Origin: an uncultured Lachnospiraceae bacterium
GTDB lineage: Bacteria; Bacillota; Clostridia; Lachnospirales; Lachnospiraceae
Direction of reading: 5' to 3'
DNA: 41,099 nucleotides
Assembly (NCBI GenBank): GCA_910577445.1
Contig: CAJTMZ010000014.1
Location: 9,772 to 50,870, forward strand
Shown: piece after piece, positions 16,556 to 24,924 of the stretch
Layout: each line of letters begins with the position of its first letter
How positions within the stretch are numbered: position 1 is the first letter of the stretch
The notes under the pieces: model-generated
The model's input: the letters and a program-made list of their open reading frames with translations, nothing else
Told to the model about the DNA's origin: nothing
The model's database searches: none
Translations under genes and position numbers: made by a program

Positions 16556-18319
16556 TCACCTCTGCGCTGCCTTCTGCGCCGCTTCTTCCCCGCCGCGCTC
16601 AAACTGGCTGTAATAAATCTCCTGATAAACCTCGCAGTTTTCAAGAAGCTCCCCGTGGGTTCCCATGCCCGCCACTTCACCGTCGTCCAGCACGATAATC
16701 AAATCCGCGTGAAGCAGGGAGGAAGCTCTCTGGGAAACGATAAACACCGTGGTTTCTCCCGGCATTTCCTTTATCGACTTCCGGAGGGCCGCGTCCGTGG
16801 CGTAGTCAAGGGCCGATGCACTGTCGTCCAGAATCAGTATCTCCGGCTTTTTCACCAGAGCCCTCGCAATGGAAAGCCTCTGCTTCTGGCCGCCGGAAAG
16901 ATTTCTCCCCTCCTGCTCGATTCGCTCGTCCAGTCTGTCTTTTTTCTGGAGCACAAACTCCTCCGCCTGCGCCGTCCGCAAAGCCTGCCACAGCTCCTCG
17001 TCCCCGGCGTTTTCATTTCCCCAAAGCAGATTATCCCGGATGGTTCCCTGGAAAAGCACCGCTTTCTGCATCACAATGCCGATTTTATCCCGAAGCTCTG
17101 AGAGCGGATATTCCCTCACGTCTTTTCCGTCCACCTTAACGCACCCTTTTTCCACATCATAAAAACGGGGAATCAGGTTTACCAGAGACGACTTGCCGGA
17201 ACCCGTTCCGCCAATCACGCCGATGGTATCGCCCCTTTTCGCCTTAAAGTGAATATCCGTAAGGGCTTCCTCCCCTCCTTTGTAATAGCGCAGGCTTACA
17301 TGGTCAAATTCCACCGTGCCCCGGCTCTCAGAAGGCTTATCGCCGCCCTGCATGCCCAAATCCGCACCGGCCATTCCCGCCGGAATCTCCAAAATTGTCT
17401 GGATTCTGTTGCCGCAGGCAACCGCCTTGGTCACCGTGATAATCAGATTGGCCAGCTTCACAAGCTCCACCAAAATCTGGGACATGTAATTTACCAGAGC
17501 CACCACCTGGCCCTGGGACAGAATGCCCGCCTCCACCCGAAGCGCCCCCACATAAATCAGCGCAACCAGACCGGCGTTAATCACCACGTAAGTGAGCGGG
17601 TTCATAAGAGCCGAAATTTTTCCGGCAAAGGTCTGCATATGTTTTAAAGCGTCCGTCTCGCTGTCAAATTTCAAAATCTCGTGTTCTTCCTCGCCAAAAG
17701 CCCGGATAACTCTCACGCCGGTGAGGTTTTCCCTTGTGATTCCCATCACCCCGTCCAGCTTTTCCTGCACCTTTTTAAACAGGGGAATGCTGATAAGCAT
17801 AATGCCAAACACAATCACCGACAAAGCAGGAATCACCACCACAAATATAAGGGCCGCCTTTACATCCACCGTAAACGCCATGAGCATCGCGCCGAATACG
17901 ATAAAAGGCGAGCGCAGAAACAGACGCAGCACCAGATTAACTCCCGACTGCACCTGGTTGATGTCGCTTGTCATTCTCGTTATCAGCGTGGACGTTCCTT
18001 CTTTGTCCATCTGGGAAAAGGAAAGGCTCTGGATATGGGCAAACAGGCCGTGCCGCAGCTTCGTGGCAAATCCCACCGCTGCTTTTGCGGCAAAATACTG
18101 GGCCGTCACCGCGCATACAAGCCCAATCAGTCCAAGAGCCGCCATAATCAGGCACATACGCCAGATATATCCCTTATCCCCGCTGCCGATTCCGGTATCA
18201 ATCATGGCCGCCACCACCAACGGCACAATCAGTTCAAAAGAGGCCTCAAGCAGTTTGAACAAAGGCCCCAGCACGCTTTCTTTTTTATAATCTCTTAAGT
18301 AGATAAGAAGTTTTTTCAT
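16556..18319 (-). CDS. ABC exporter half-transporter, degenerate ATPase site
   Basis: This 587-residue protein has a six-helix transmembrane domain fused to an ATPase. Walker A is GGTGSGKSS and the signature is LSGGQKQRLSIARAL. The Walker B reads ILILDDSASALD, with Asp where the catalytic Glu should be, and the switch reads IVSQRASS, with Gln instead of His. These two substitutions mark the degenerate half of heterodimeric exporters. It lies directly upstream of its canonical partner, and 44 bp downstream of the sufB-like gene, so it may be cotranscribed with the sufCB-like pair. Drug or lipid export is possible but unproven. Confidence 0.92.
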   Translation of the reverse strand: MKKLLIYLRDYKKESVLGPLFKLLEASFELIVPLVVAAMIDTGIGSGDKGYIWRMCLIMAALGLIGLVCAVTAQYFAAKAAVGFATKLRHGLFAHIQSLSFSQMDKEGTSTLITRMTSDINQVQSGVNLVLRLFLRSPFIVFGAMLMAFTVDVKAALIFVVVIPALSVIVFGIMLISIPLFKKVQEKLDGVMGITRENLTGVRVIRAFGEEEHEILKFDSETDALKHMQTFAGKISALMNPLTYVVINAGLVALIYVGALRVEAGILSQGQVVALVNYMSQILVELVKLANLIITVTKAVACGNRIQTILEIPAGMAGADLGMQGGDKPSESRGTVEFDHVSLRYYKGGEEALTDIHFKAKRGDTIGVIGGTGSGKSSLVNLIPRFYDVEKGCVKVDGKDVREYPLSELRDKIGIVMQKAVLFQGTIRDNLLWGNENAGDEELWQALRTAQAEEFVLQKKDRLDERIEQEGRNLSGGQKQRLSIARALVKKPEILILDDSASALDYATDAALRKSIKEMPGETTVFIVSQRASSLLHADLIIVLDDGEVAGMGTHGELLENCEVYQEIYYSQFERGGEEAAQKAAQR

Positions 18320-18363
18320 TTTTTCCCCATTTCTGCACTGTTTTTAAGCATGGAATACACTTT

Positions 18364-19290
18364 TTAATTCAGGAAATTCTCTATAATCACGGCCTCCGCC
18401 GCCTCCTCGTCAAGCCCAAAGGTATTCAGCTTGATTAACTGCTCGCTGTTGATTCTCCCGATGGCCGCCTCATGGATAATGGCCGCGTCCACGTGCTTTG
18501 CGTCAATCTCGGGTATGGAGCAGACCTGGGCCTTATCCATAATGATGGAGTCGCACTGAATATGCGCGTGGCATAGCGCGCTGCCGATTGCTTTCGGGTG
18601 GAACACCTGCTTTGACTGCCCTCTCGCCACCGAGCGGGAAGTGATTCGGGCGCTGCTGCCTGTTCCGTTTAAATAAATATCCATATCGGAAACCGCGCTC
18701 TGGCTGCCGTGGGTCATCAGCTTTTCCACCACAAAAAGCTTCGCTCCCTCTCCCATCACAACCTCTGTCCGGCGTTTCGTGGAATCCACCCCTTTAATCT
18801 GCGCCGTATCAAGCGTAAAGACGGAATCTTCCTCCATAATAATGCTGGTAACCGGGTTGAGGATTCTGGCTCCGGTTCCTTCCCCCTCGCCGTAATGCTT
18901 TTCCTCATAACGCACATTTGCGCCCTTCCCCACATGGAAGGTGTGGATGCCGTCATGGCGGCTGTCGTTGCACCCGCTGTTGTGAATCCCGCAGCCCGCG
19001 ATAATGGTCACCCGCGCGCCCTCCTCAATATAAAAATCATTGTACACCTCGTCCGTTACCCCGGACGCCGCGACCACAACGGGGATATGCACCTGCTCGT
19101 CTCTGGCGTCGCCGCTGATATAAACGTCAATCCCCTGCTTATCTTCCTTGCGTTTAATTGTGATATGCTCCGTGCTTCCGTGGCACAGAGAATAACCGTT
19201 ATATCTTAAATTATATGCGCCTTCCTGCCGGAAGCCCTCACTGTCGATTTTTTCCAGAATGGCCTCCGTCACCTTATCTATCTTCTCCAC
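18364..19290 (-). CDS. SufB/SufD-like Fe-S cluster scaffold protein (SmsB-type)
   Basis: This 308-residue protein is a SufB/SufD-family beta-helix protein (about 80-290), with SufB-like segments IQCDSIIM, VCSIPEIDAKH and AIIHEAAIGRI near the C-terminus. It is shorter than SufB of the full SUF operon, and no sufS, sufU or sufD is nearby. The pair with the upstream ATPase fits the minimal two-gene SMS (SufBC-like) system. Start choice: GTG at 19290 with AAGGAAG six bases upstream, rather than a TTG at 19332. Confidence 0.85.
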   Translation of the reverse strand: MEKIDKVTEAILEKIDSEGFRQEGAYNLRYNGYSLCHGSTEHITIKRKEDKQGIDVYISGDARDEQVHIPVVVAASGVTDEVYNDFYIEEGARVTIIAGCGIHNSGCNDSRHDGIHTFHVGKGANVRYEEKHYGEGEGTGARILNPVTSIIMEEDSVFTLDTAQIKGVDSTKRRTEVVMGEGAKLFVVEKLMTHGSQSAVSDMDIYLNGTGSSARITSRSVARGQSKQVFHPKAIGSALCHAHIQCDSIIMDKAQVCSIPEIDAKHVDAAIIHEAAIGRINSEQLIKLNTFGLDEEAAEAVIIENFLN

Positions 19291-19338
19291 AGTTATCTTC
19301 CTTTCCGTTTTTTCACACCCGGCCCGCCACAAGGCCCT

Positions 19339-20067
19339 TTACCCTGCGGCCTCGTTTAAGCAGGCGCAGCCTCTCTCGCCGCCCATCAGCTCCGGCATCA
19401 CTTCGTCCCTGCCGCCTACCGCCAAAATCCCGCCGTCTCTTACTATCATAATCCTGTCCGCCATCTGCATGATTCTTTCCTGATGGGAAATAATCACAAG
19501 GCTTTCCGTCTTGTTGTCGTGAAGCTGTTCGAACTGCTTCACCAGCATGGAAAAACTCCACAAATCAATCCCGGCCTCAGGCTCGTCGAAAATGCACAGC
19601 TTATGGGGCTTTGCAAGCACCGTGGCAATCTCAAGACGCTTCATTTCCCCGCCGGAGAGCGTGGCGTCCACTTCCCTCTCTAAATATTCCCTCGCGCACA
19701 GCCCCACGCCCTTTAAAATATCACAGCACTTGTTTTCGGGCATCTCGTATCCCGCCGCAAGGGAAAGCAGCCTTTTCACCGTCATGCCCTTAAATCTGGG
19801 CGGCTGCTGAAAAGCAAAGCCTATCCCCGCGTTTGCCCTCTGGGCGATGCTGTAATTCGTGATATCCACTCCGTCCATTAAAATGGAGCCGCCGTCAGGC
19901 TTTTCAATTCCCATAAGAAGCCTTGCGATGGTGGACTTTCCGCCCCCGTTAGGGCCGGTGATAACCAGTGTTTCCCCGTTTTCCACCGTAAAGCTGACAT
20001 CCTGTATAATACTTTTTTCCAATCCGTTTTCCAGGGGATGGAACATCAGATTTTTCACTTCCAGCAT
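19339..20067 (-). CDS. SufC-like ABC ATPase (SmsC-type)
   Basis: This 242-residue cytoplasmic ATPase should power the SufB-like partner in Fe-S cluster assembly. Walker A is GPNGGGKST (about 39-47), the Q-loop is FAFQQPPRFKG (typical of SufC), the signature is LSGGEMKRLEIATVL and Walker B is LCIFDEPEAGID, with the SufC-like PEAGID. It lies 17 bp after degV and 48 bp before the sufB-like gene. Confidence 0.88.
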   Translation of the reverse strand: MLEVKNLMFHPLENGLEKSIIQDVSFTVENGETLVITGPNGGGKSTIARLLMGIEKPDGGSILMDGVDITNYSIAQRANAGIGFAFQQPPRFKGMTVKRLLSLAAGYEMPENKCCDILKGVGLCAREYLEREVDATLSGGEMKRLEIATVLAKPHKLCIFDEPEAGIDLWSFSMLVKQFEQLHDNKTESLVIISHQERIMQMADRIMIVRDGGILAVGGRDEVMPELMGGERGCACLNEAAG

Positions 20068-20084
20068 AGTAAAACCAAGCCTTT

Positions 20085-20969
20085 CTATTTCAGATATTCT
20101 TCATACTCCTCTTTTGTCTCATTCAGGAAAACAATCCCCAGAATGCCGGGGCCGGTGTGGGCGCCGATGGCGCAGCCTACCCGTCCTTCCAGAAGACCTT
20201 TCACATGGTATCTTTTCACAAGCTCCTCCTTGATAAATTCGTAGGCATCCCTGTCCGTTCCATAGCAGACGCCCACCACCTGATTTTCAAGGTTCGCGCC
20301 CTTTTCCCCGACCATATCGAGAATCCTCTTCTGCGCCTTTTTCCAGCCGCGGACCTTCTCAACCGCCTTTAAAGAGCCGTTTTCGTCCACGATAATGATT
20401 GGCTTGATATCCAGCACGGTTCCCGCCAGGAAAGAAGTCCTGGTAAGGCGGCCGCCCTTAAACAGATAACCCAGCTCCATTACCGTAACCGCATGCTCCA
20501 TATGCTCACAGAAAAAGTGCGCCGCTTCAATCAAAAGCTCCTTCGGCGCGCCGTTTCTCTGCATACGCAAAAGCCGTTCCGTCGCCAGACCGTATCCCAC
20601 CGAAGCGCATCTGGTATCAATGATTGTCATTTTAAAATCAGGATATTCCTCCAAAACCTCCTCATAAGCAAGCTTCGCCGCATTGTAGGTTCCCGCGATT
20701 CCCGTGGAAAAGCAAAGGTAAAGCACCTCGTCCCCCCGCTGTGCAAAAGGAAGGAAATGCTCATGGAACATGTACTGGCTGATATGATAAGTCTTGATTT
20801 CCTTACCTGACGCCTGTATGGAATAAAAATCATCGGGAAAAATCGTTTCGCCGTCAAAATAATCCTTTTCTTCTATGGTCACAGGCGTGGGCATCACATG
20901 TAAATTATATTCCTTAATCACGCTTTCCGGTACATCGGAAGCGGAGTCCGTAATAATACAAAAAGCCAT
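20085..20969 (-). CDS. DegV family fatty-acid-binding protein
   Basis: This 294-residue protein carries the DegV fold. The N-terminal ITDSASDVPES, FSTGIAGTYNAA and the C-terminal GRVGCAIGAHTGPG are diagnostic. Family members bind fatty acids, and some serve as FakB subunits of fatty-acid kinase. There is no fakA here. GAGGAG precedes the ATG. A GGCCC/GGGCC hairpin lies in the leader (20997-21014). It heads a run with the sufCB-like genes and two exporters. Confidence 0.92.
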   Translation of the reverse strand: MAFCIITDSASDVPESVIKEYNLHVMPTPVTIEEKDYFDGETIFPDDFYSIQASGKEIKTYHISQYMFHEHFLPFAQRGDEVLYLCFSTGIAGTYNAAKLAYEEVLEEYPDFKMTIIDTRCASVGYGLATERLLRMQRNGAPKELLIEAAHFFCEHMEHAVTVMELGYLFKGGRLTRTSFLAGTVLDIKPIIIVDENGSLKAVEKVRGWKKAQKRILDMVGEKGANLENQVVGVCYGTDRDAYEFIKEELVKRYHVKGLLEGRVGCAIGAHTGPGILGIVFLNETKEEYEEYLK

Positions 20970-21119
20970 TTTCTCCTCATTTCTGCGCTCCTTTCAGGCC
21001 CGGAACGCTGGGCCTTAATCACTTACAAAATTTCCAATATCACTATACTACATTTACCGGAAATATGCATCTTAAAAATTTATAAGCATATTATAATCCA
21101 AAAAGCAACTGGTATTCTT

Positions 21120-21617
21120 ATGTACAATAATCAAACGACACCCGGAATTTTGTTTTCGGAACTGTTATCCCGCGGGCGGCCCGACGCTGCCGCCTGGGTT
21201 GTTGGCAATATCGACAACCCCCGCTTAAGCGGCCTTGTAAAGTTTTACCGCACCGATTACGGCGGCGTATTGATAGAGGCGGAAATCTTCGGCCTTCCCA
21301 ATATACAGACGGAAGGCTCCAGCGATTTTTACGCCCTCCATATCCACGAATACGGGGACTGCTCCGGCAGCTTCCAGAACACAGGCTCCCACTATAACCC
21401 GGACAAAGCGCCCCATCCTGACCATGCCGGCGACCTGCTCCCGCTTCTTGGCAGCCAGGGCTACGCATGGTCGGCGTTTTATGACAAACGTTTTACTTTA
21501 GATGAAATAATCGGCAAATCCGTCGTTATCCACTCGGGAAGAGATGATTTTTCCACACAGCCCGCCGGCGATTCCGGCACGAAAATCGGCTGCGGGGAAA
21601 TCAGACGCACACTGTAG
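21120..21617 (+). CDS. Cu/Zn superoxide dismutase-like protein, no signal peptide
   Basis: This 165-residue protein has the Cu/Zn SOD pattern. Predicted copper ligands are H74, H76, H91 and H138. Predicted zinc ligands are H91, H99, H102 and D105, in HIHEYGDC, GSHYNP and HPDHAGDL. The disulfide pair would be C81 and C158. The position of the conserved active-site Arg (three before the second Cys) is K155. No signal peptide is seen, unlike most bacterial SodC. No good ribosome site precedes the ATG, so the start is uncertain. The gene stands alone, divergent from degV. Confidence 0.88.
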   Translation: MYNNQTTPGILFSELLSRGRPDAAAWVVGNIDNPRLSGLVKFYRTDYGGVLIEAEIFGLPNIQTEGSSDFYALHIHEYGDCSGSFQNTGSHYNPDKAPHPDHAGDLLPLLGSQGYAWSAFYDKRFTLDEIIGKSVVIHSGRDDFSTQPAGDSGTKIGCGEIRRTL

Positions 21618-21683
21618 CCGGTATTTTTACGCGGACAGACCGGAACTGCCTGGCGGCATTTCCGGTCTGCTTTTTGTCTGCTT

Positions 21684-21869
21684 TTATTCTTCTTCCAAAT
21701 CATAAAGTTTTCCGGTGGCAAAGGGACTGCCCACATCGCACCGGCCATGGTGGTACGTCTTTTTTACTTCTCCGCTTTCCAGCTCCTTTGAGGTTTCCAC
21801 CCTGATTCGGCTGGTCCCCGCTTCCACCATGGAGTCCAGGAGCTTTACAATATCCTCTGTATTATTCAT
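21684..21869 (-). CDS. small protein of unknown function after the purine genes
   Basis: This encodes about 61 residues beginning NNTEDIVKLLDSMVEAGTS, with no transmembrane segment and no motif I recognise. A GTG at 21887 would add six residues. Neither start has a convincing ribosome site. The gene lies 44 bp after the AICAR transformylase gene on the same strand, so it may be in the purine operon. Its function is unknown. Confidence 0.55.
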   Translation of the reverse strand: MNNTEDIVKLLDSMVEAGTSRIRVETSKELESGEVKKTYHHGRCDVGSPFATGKLYDLEEE

Positions 21870-21913
21870 ATTCCAGTTCCGCTTCACCCCTTCCGGCGCA
21901 CATTCCCAATATT

Positions 21914-23092
21914 TTAATGGTGGAAAAGTCTGATTCCGGTAAATGCCATTACCATATTGTATTTATCGCAGCATTCGATGACGAGGTCGTCCCGGACGGA
22001 GCCGCCGGGCTGGGCGATGTATTTCACGCCGCTTTTGTACGCCCTTTCAATATTATCCGAAAACGGGAAAAAGGCGTCGGAGCCCAGCGTCACGTTTTGA
22101 TTTCCGTTAAGCCACGCTCTCTTTTCCTCTCTGGTAAAGACAGGAGGCTTTTCCTTAAAACGCTTCTGCCATTCCCCTTCCTTAAGCACGTCCTCATACT
22201 CGTCGCCGATGTAAACGTCGATGGTATTGTCCCTGTCGGCCCTGCCCAGGCTGTCGGCAAACTGCAGGTCAAGCACCTGGGGCGCCTGACGCAGATACCA
22301 GTTATCGGCCTTCTGCCCTGCCAGTCTGGTGCAGTGTATTCTTGACTGCTGCCCCGCGCCGATTCCGATTGCCTGTCCCTCCTTCACATAGCAGACCGAA
22401 TTGGACTGTGTGTATTTCAGGGTAATCAGGGCGATTTTCATATCAATCAGAGCAGCTTCCGGCAGCTCCTTATTCTCCGTTACAATATTGGAAAGAAGCT
22501 CTCCGTTGACGGGCAGCTCGTTTCTTCCCTGCTCAAAAGTGATTCCGTATACCTGCTTTCTCTCTATGGGCGCAGGCGTATAGGATTCGTCAATTTGAAT
22601 CACATTATAATTCCCTTTTTTCTTGGCCTTTAAAAGAGCCAGCGCTTCCTCTGTGTAGCCCGGCGCAATTACGCCGTCCGACACTTCCCTTTTAATCAGC
22701 CTGGCCGTGTCCTCGTCGCACACGTCGGATAAAGCGATGAAGTCCCCGAAGGAGGACATTCTGTCCGCCCCCCTGGCTCTTGCATAGGCGCAGGCAAGGG
22801 GCGAAAGCTCTCCCAGGTCCTCCACCCAGTAAATCTTCGCCAGCGTTTCCGTAAGGGGAAGCCCCACCGCCGCCCCGGCAGGAGACACATGCTTAAAAGA
22901 TGCCGCCGCCGGAAGATTCGTCGCCGCCTTTAATTCTTTCACTAACTGCCATCCGTTGAAAGCGTCCAGAAAATTGATATATCCCGGTTTGCCGTTCAAA
23001 ACGGAAACGGGAAGTTCGCTCCCGTCTTCCATATAAATCCTGGAAGGCTTCTGATTGGGGTTACATCCGTATTTTAATTGAATTTCATTCAT
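21914..23092 (-). CDS. purH: AICAR transformylase (stand-alone PurH C-terminal domain)
   Basis: This 392-residue protein matches the formyltransferase domain of PurH, which adds a formyl group to AICAR in the penultimate step of IMP synthesis. Recognisable segments are LKYGCNPNQKPS, SFKHVSPAGAA, KYTQSNSVCYV, GIGAGQQSRIHCTRLAG and the C-terminal DAFFPFSDNIERA. The cyclohydrolase half of bifunctional PurH is absent, and a separate PurO-like gene lies 18 bp upstream. GGAGG precedes the ATG. Confidence 0.93.
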   Translation of the reverse strand: MNEIQLKYGCNPNQKPSRIYMEDGSELPVSVLNGKPGYINFLDAFNGWQLVKELKAATNLPAAASFKHVSPAGAAVGLPLTETLAKIYWVEDLGELSPLACAYARARGADRMSSFGDFIALSDVCDEDTARLIKREVSDGVIAPGYTEEALALLKAKKKGNYNVIQIDESYTPAPIERKQVYGITFEQGRNELPVNGELLSNIVTENKELPEAALIDMKIALITLKYTQSNSVCYVKEGQAIGIGAGQQSRIHCTRLAGQKADNWYLRQAPQVLDLQFADSLGRADRDNTIDVYIGDEYEDVLKEGEWQKRFKEKPPVFTREEKRAWLNGNQNVTLGSDAFFPFSDNIERAYKSGVKYIAQPGGSVRDDLVIECCDKYNMVMAFTGIRLFHH

Positions 23093-23110
23093 GTTTTACC
23101 TCCGTGCCGG

Positions 23111-23824
23111 TTATTTATTTTTGTTTACGATTCTTGTGTCGTATTTTCCGCTTGCAATATCAATGTATCTGACAAACAACGAAACCTTGTTTTCCTCATT
23201 CAGGCTCGTCCACAGCATCTGTGTAAATTCGTCGATATCTCCCGCAATCTCCACCGTCTTCGGCTCGCCCTCAAAGCTGGGAAGAGGATTGCCGTCGTGC
23301 ATATATGTATGGATAAAACGCCCTTCGCCTGCCGCCGGATTTTCATAGGAATAGGTGAATCTGTTGCATCCGTCGGGGCTTCCGTTGTTGCTCTTTAAAA
23401 TCGACATCATATAGTCGTATTGCCTGTCCTTTATATTCATAACCCCGGAAATTCTTGGCGTATAGTTCGGACCGTCCGGCTCGAACTCCCGGCTCCTTAA
23501 CGCCTCCTCAAAGCTGATTCCCTTTTGCAGCCCGTCATAAACGGTATCTGTCTGGTCGCCGTTGGTAACGATTGTCCTGTGCTCCCATACCCGCACCGGC
23601 GCGTAAATCACCAGACTCGGGTCCTCCATCTTCGCCTCGTCAAAGCACTGGGTTCTGATTCCCTCGCCTTCCTCAACAAAAACCCGGTTACGGCTGTTTA
23701 CGCTTCTTCCCATAATAAAATAAGCCACTACCGCCTTCGTTCCGTCTGACGATTTGCCAATGACAATACCCCTGCCCGGATATGCGTTTTCTGAAAGCTC
23801 CTTTTTAAGTGACAACATTCCCAT
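23111..23824 (-). CDS. IMP cyclohydrolase (PurO-like)
   Basis: This 237-residue protein matches the archaeal-type IMP cyclohydrolase (PurO) that closes the ring to give IMP, as shown by LSENAYPGRGIVIG, YFIMGRSVNSRNRVF and the central PNYTPRISG. It pairs with the AICAR transformylase downstream to replace bifunctional PurH. GGAGG lies 7 bases before ATG 23824. The open frame runs upstream to 23923, but that part is leader RNA. Confidence 0.9.
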   Translation of the reverse strand: MGMLSLKKELSENAYPGRGIVIGKSSDGTKAVVAYFIMGRSVNSRNRVFVEEGEGIRTQCFDEAKMEDPSLVIYAPVRVWEHRTIVTNGDQTDTVYDGLQKGISFEEALRSREFEPDGPNYTPRISGVMNIKDRQYDYMMSILKSNNGSPDGCNRFTYSYENPAAGEGRFIHTYMHDGNPLPSFEGEPKTVEIAGDIDEFTQMLWTSLNEENKVSLFVRYIDIASGKYDTRIVNKNK

Positions 23825-23937
23825 TCTTTTTCCTCCATATGCAAGTTGCTGGCCCGTGCTTTTTAGTACCCTTTTGTCCGGATGCGTTTCCCGGCCACTA
23901 ATCGCTCCGCGTACCGTACGCACATCTGCTGTTCTAC
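23825..23937 (-). promoter_or_regulatory. structured leader of the purine genes (unknown class)
   Basis: About 113 bases lie between the predicted start of transcription and the PurO start. A GCGTA-CGG-TACGC hairpin is followed by an outer TGGCC/GGCCA stem that encloses CCGG-GAAACGCAT-CCGG. The segment is GC-richer than the flanking promoter. It does not match the ZTP, purine or THF riboswitch as I know them. Confidence 0.4.
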
Positions 23938-23943
23938 AAATTT

Positions 23944-23972
23944 ATAATATAAGAGGAATCCGCTAATTGCAA
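23944..23972 (-). promoter_or_regulatory. promoter of the purine genes
   Basis: TTGCAA (23967-23972) and TATTAT (23944-23949) on the minus strand have a 17-bp spacer. Confidence 0.55.
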
Positions 23973-23992
23973 GTAATAAAGGAAAAAACCTA

Positions 23993-24021
23993 TTTACAAT
24001 TTCGTCTTACTGGGCTATACT
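23993..24021 (+). promoter_or_regulatory. promoter of the lipoprotein gene
   Basis: TTTACA (23993-23998) and TATACT (24016-24021) have a 17-bp spacer. The gene starts 37 bases downstream of the -10. Confidence 0.7.
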
Positions 24022-24057
24022 ATATCTCGAAATAAAAATAACGAAGGAGAGATTTTT

Positions 24058-24762
24058 ATGAGTAACTTGAAAAAGAAAATACTAGCCGTCATTGCAGCCC
24101 TGTCAGTTGCCTGTATGGCTCTCACCGGTTGCGGAGAAAAACTGGTTCCGGCCAACGAAACGATAGGCGCTATTTTTGAACTTACCGCTAAGAGCAACAT
24201 GACACCTATGAAAGATTTGTTAGGCTTCGCCTCTGAGGATGACGTAAGGAGCACATTCCTTGCAGAAGGATCCGATTCTGACGATTTGGTTGCACAATTT
24301 CAGGCACAGTTCACGGCAGAAGGTCTGACAATGTCAGATGAAAGTGTAAAAGATTTTACAGACGCTCTTGAAGGAATGCTCGCAAAACTCACCTATACAA
24401 CAGAAATCGTTTCCGAGGATAAGGAAAACGTAGTGGTATCTCTGAAAGTAAACAGTTACGCCGCAAGCGATATGGAACAGGTCACTGTCGACGCGCTCAA
24501 CGCCATGCAGGAAAAGCTCACGGAAGAAGACCAGATGGCGATTATGAACGGCGATAACGATATATTGACTTCTTACATGGAAGGTTATATTTCCGACCTT
24601 GTAACCGGTCTTTCCGCTTTGGAAATCTCGTCCGAACCGGTTGAAATTGAAGTTTCCTGTGAAAAAATGCTGGTTGACGTAAGCGGCAAGGAAGTAACCG
24701 CCTGGATGCCCAGCGATTTGACAACTTTCTATAACGACATTGAGGCATGTATCTTCCACTGA
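24058..24762 (+). CDS. lipoprotein of unknown function
   Basis: This 234-residue protein has a lipoprotein signal with lipobox LTGC (Cys near residue 23), so it is anchored outside the membrane. The mature part is helical and acidic, resembling clostridial lipoproteins of the DUF5105 kind, but I cannot assign a family with certainty. It has its own promoter and terminator. GAAGGAGAG precedes the ATG. Confidence 0.8.
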   Translation: MSNLKKKILAVIAALSVACMALTGCGEKLVPANETIGAIFELTAKSNMTPMKDLLGFASEDDVRSTFLAEGSDSDDLVAQFQAQFTAEGLTMSDESVKDFTDALEGMLAKLTYTTEIVSEDKENVVVSLKVNSYAASDMEQVTVDALNAMQEKLTEEDQMAIMNGDNDILTSYMEGYISDLVTGLSALEISSEPVEIEVSCEKMLVDVSGKEVTAWMPSDLTTFYNDIEACIFH

Positions 24763-24778
24763 TTTTCTACATAACATT

Positions 24779-24818
24779 TTAAGGGGATGTCACACAAAAG
24801 TGCGGCATCCCCTTTTCG
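24779..24818 (+). terminator. terminator after the lipoprotein gene
   Basis: AAGGGGATG (24781-24789) pairs with CATCCCCTT (24806-24814), followed by a short T run. Confidence 0.8.
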
Positions 24819-24924
24819 GAGTTGTGTACCCGCTGAAAACGAGCCTATAAATATACATTGCGGGTGGCAGGCAAATACTTTACAATTAAGCATATAAAAT
24901 CAAAATTCAGAGAGGTATTCCTTT

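Noticed and set aside
23825..23937. ZTP, THF or purine riboswitch before the PurO-like gene
   Set aside because: The conserved cores of these classes, as I recall them, are not present; kept only as a structured leader of unknown class.
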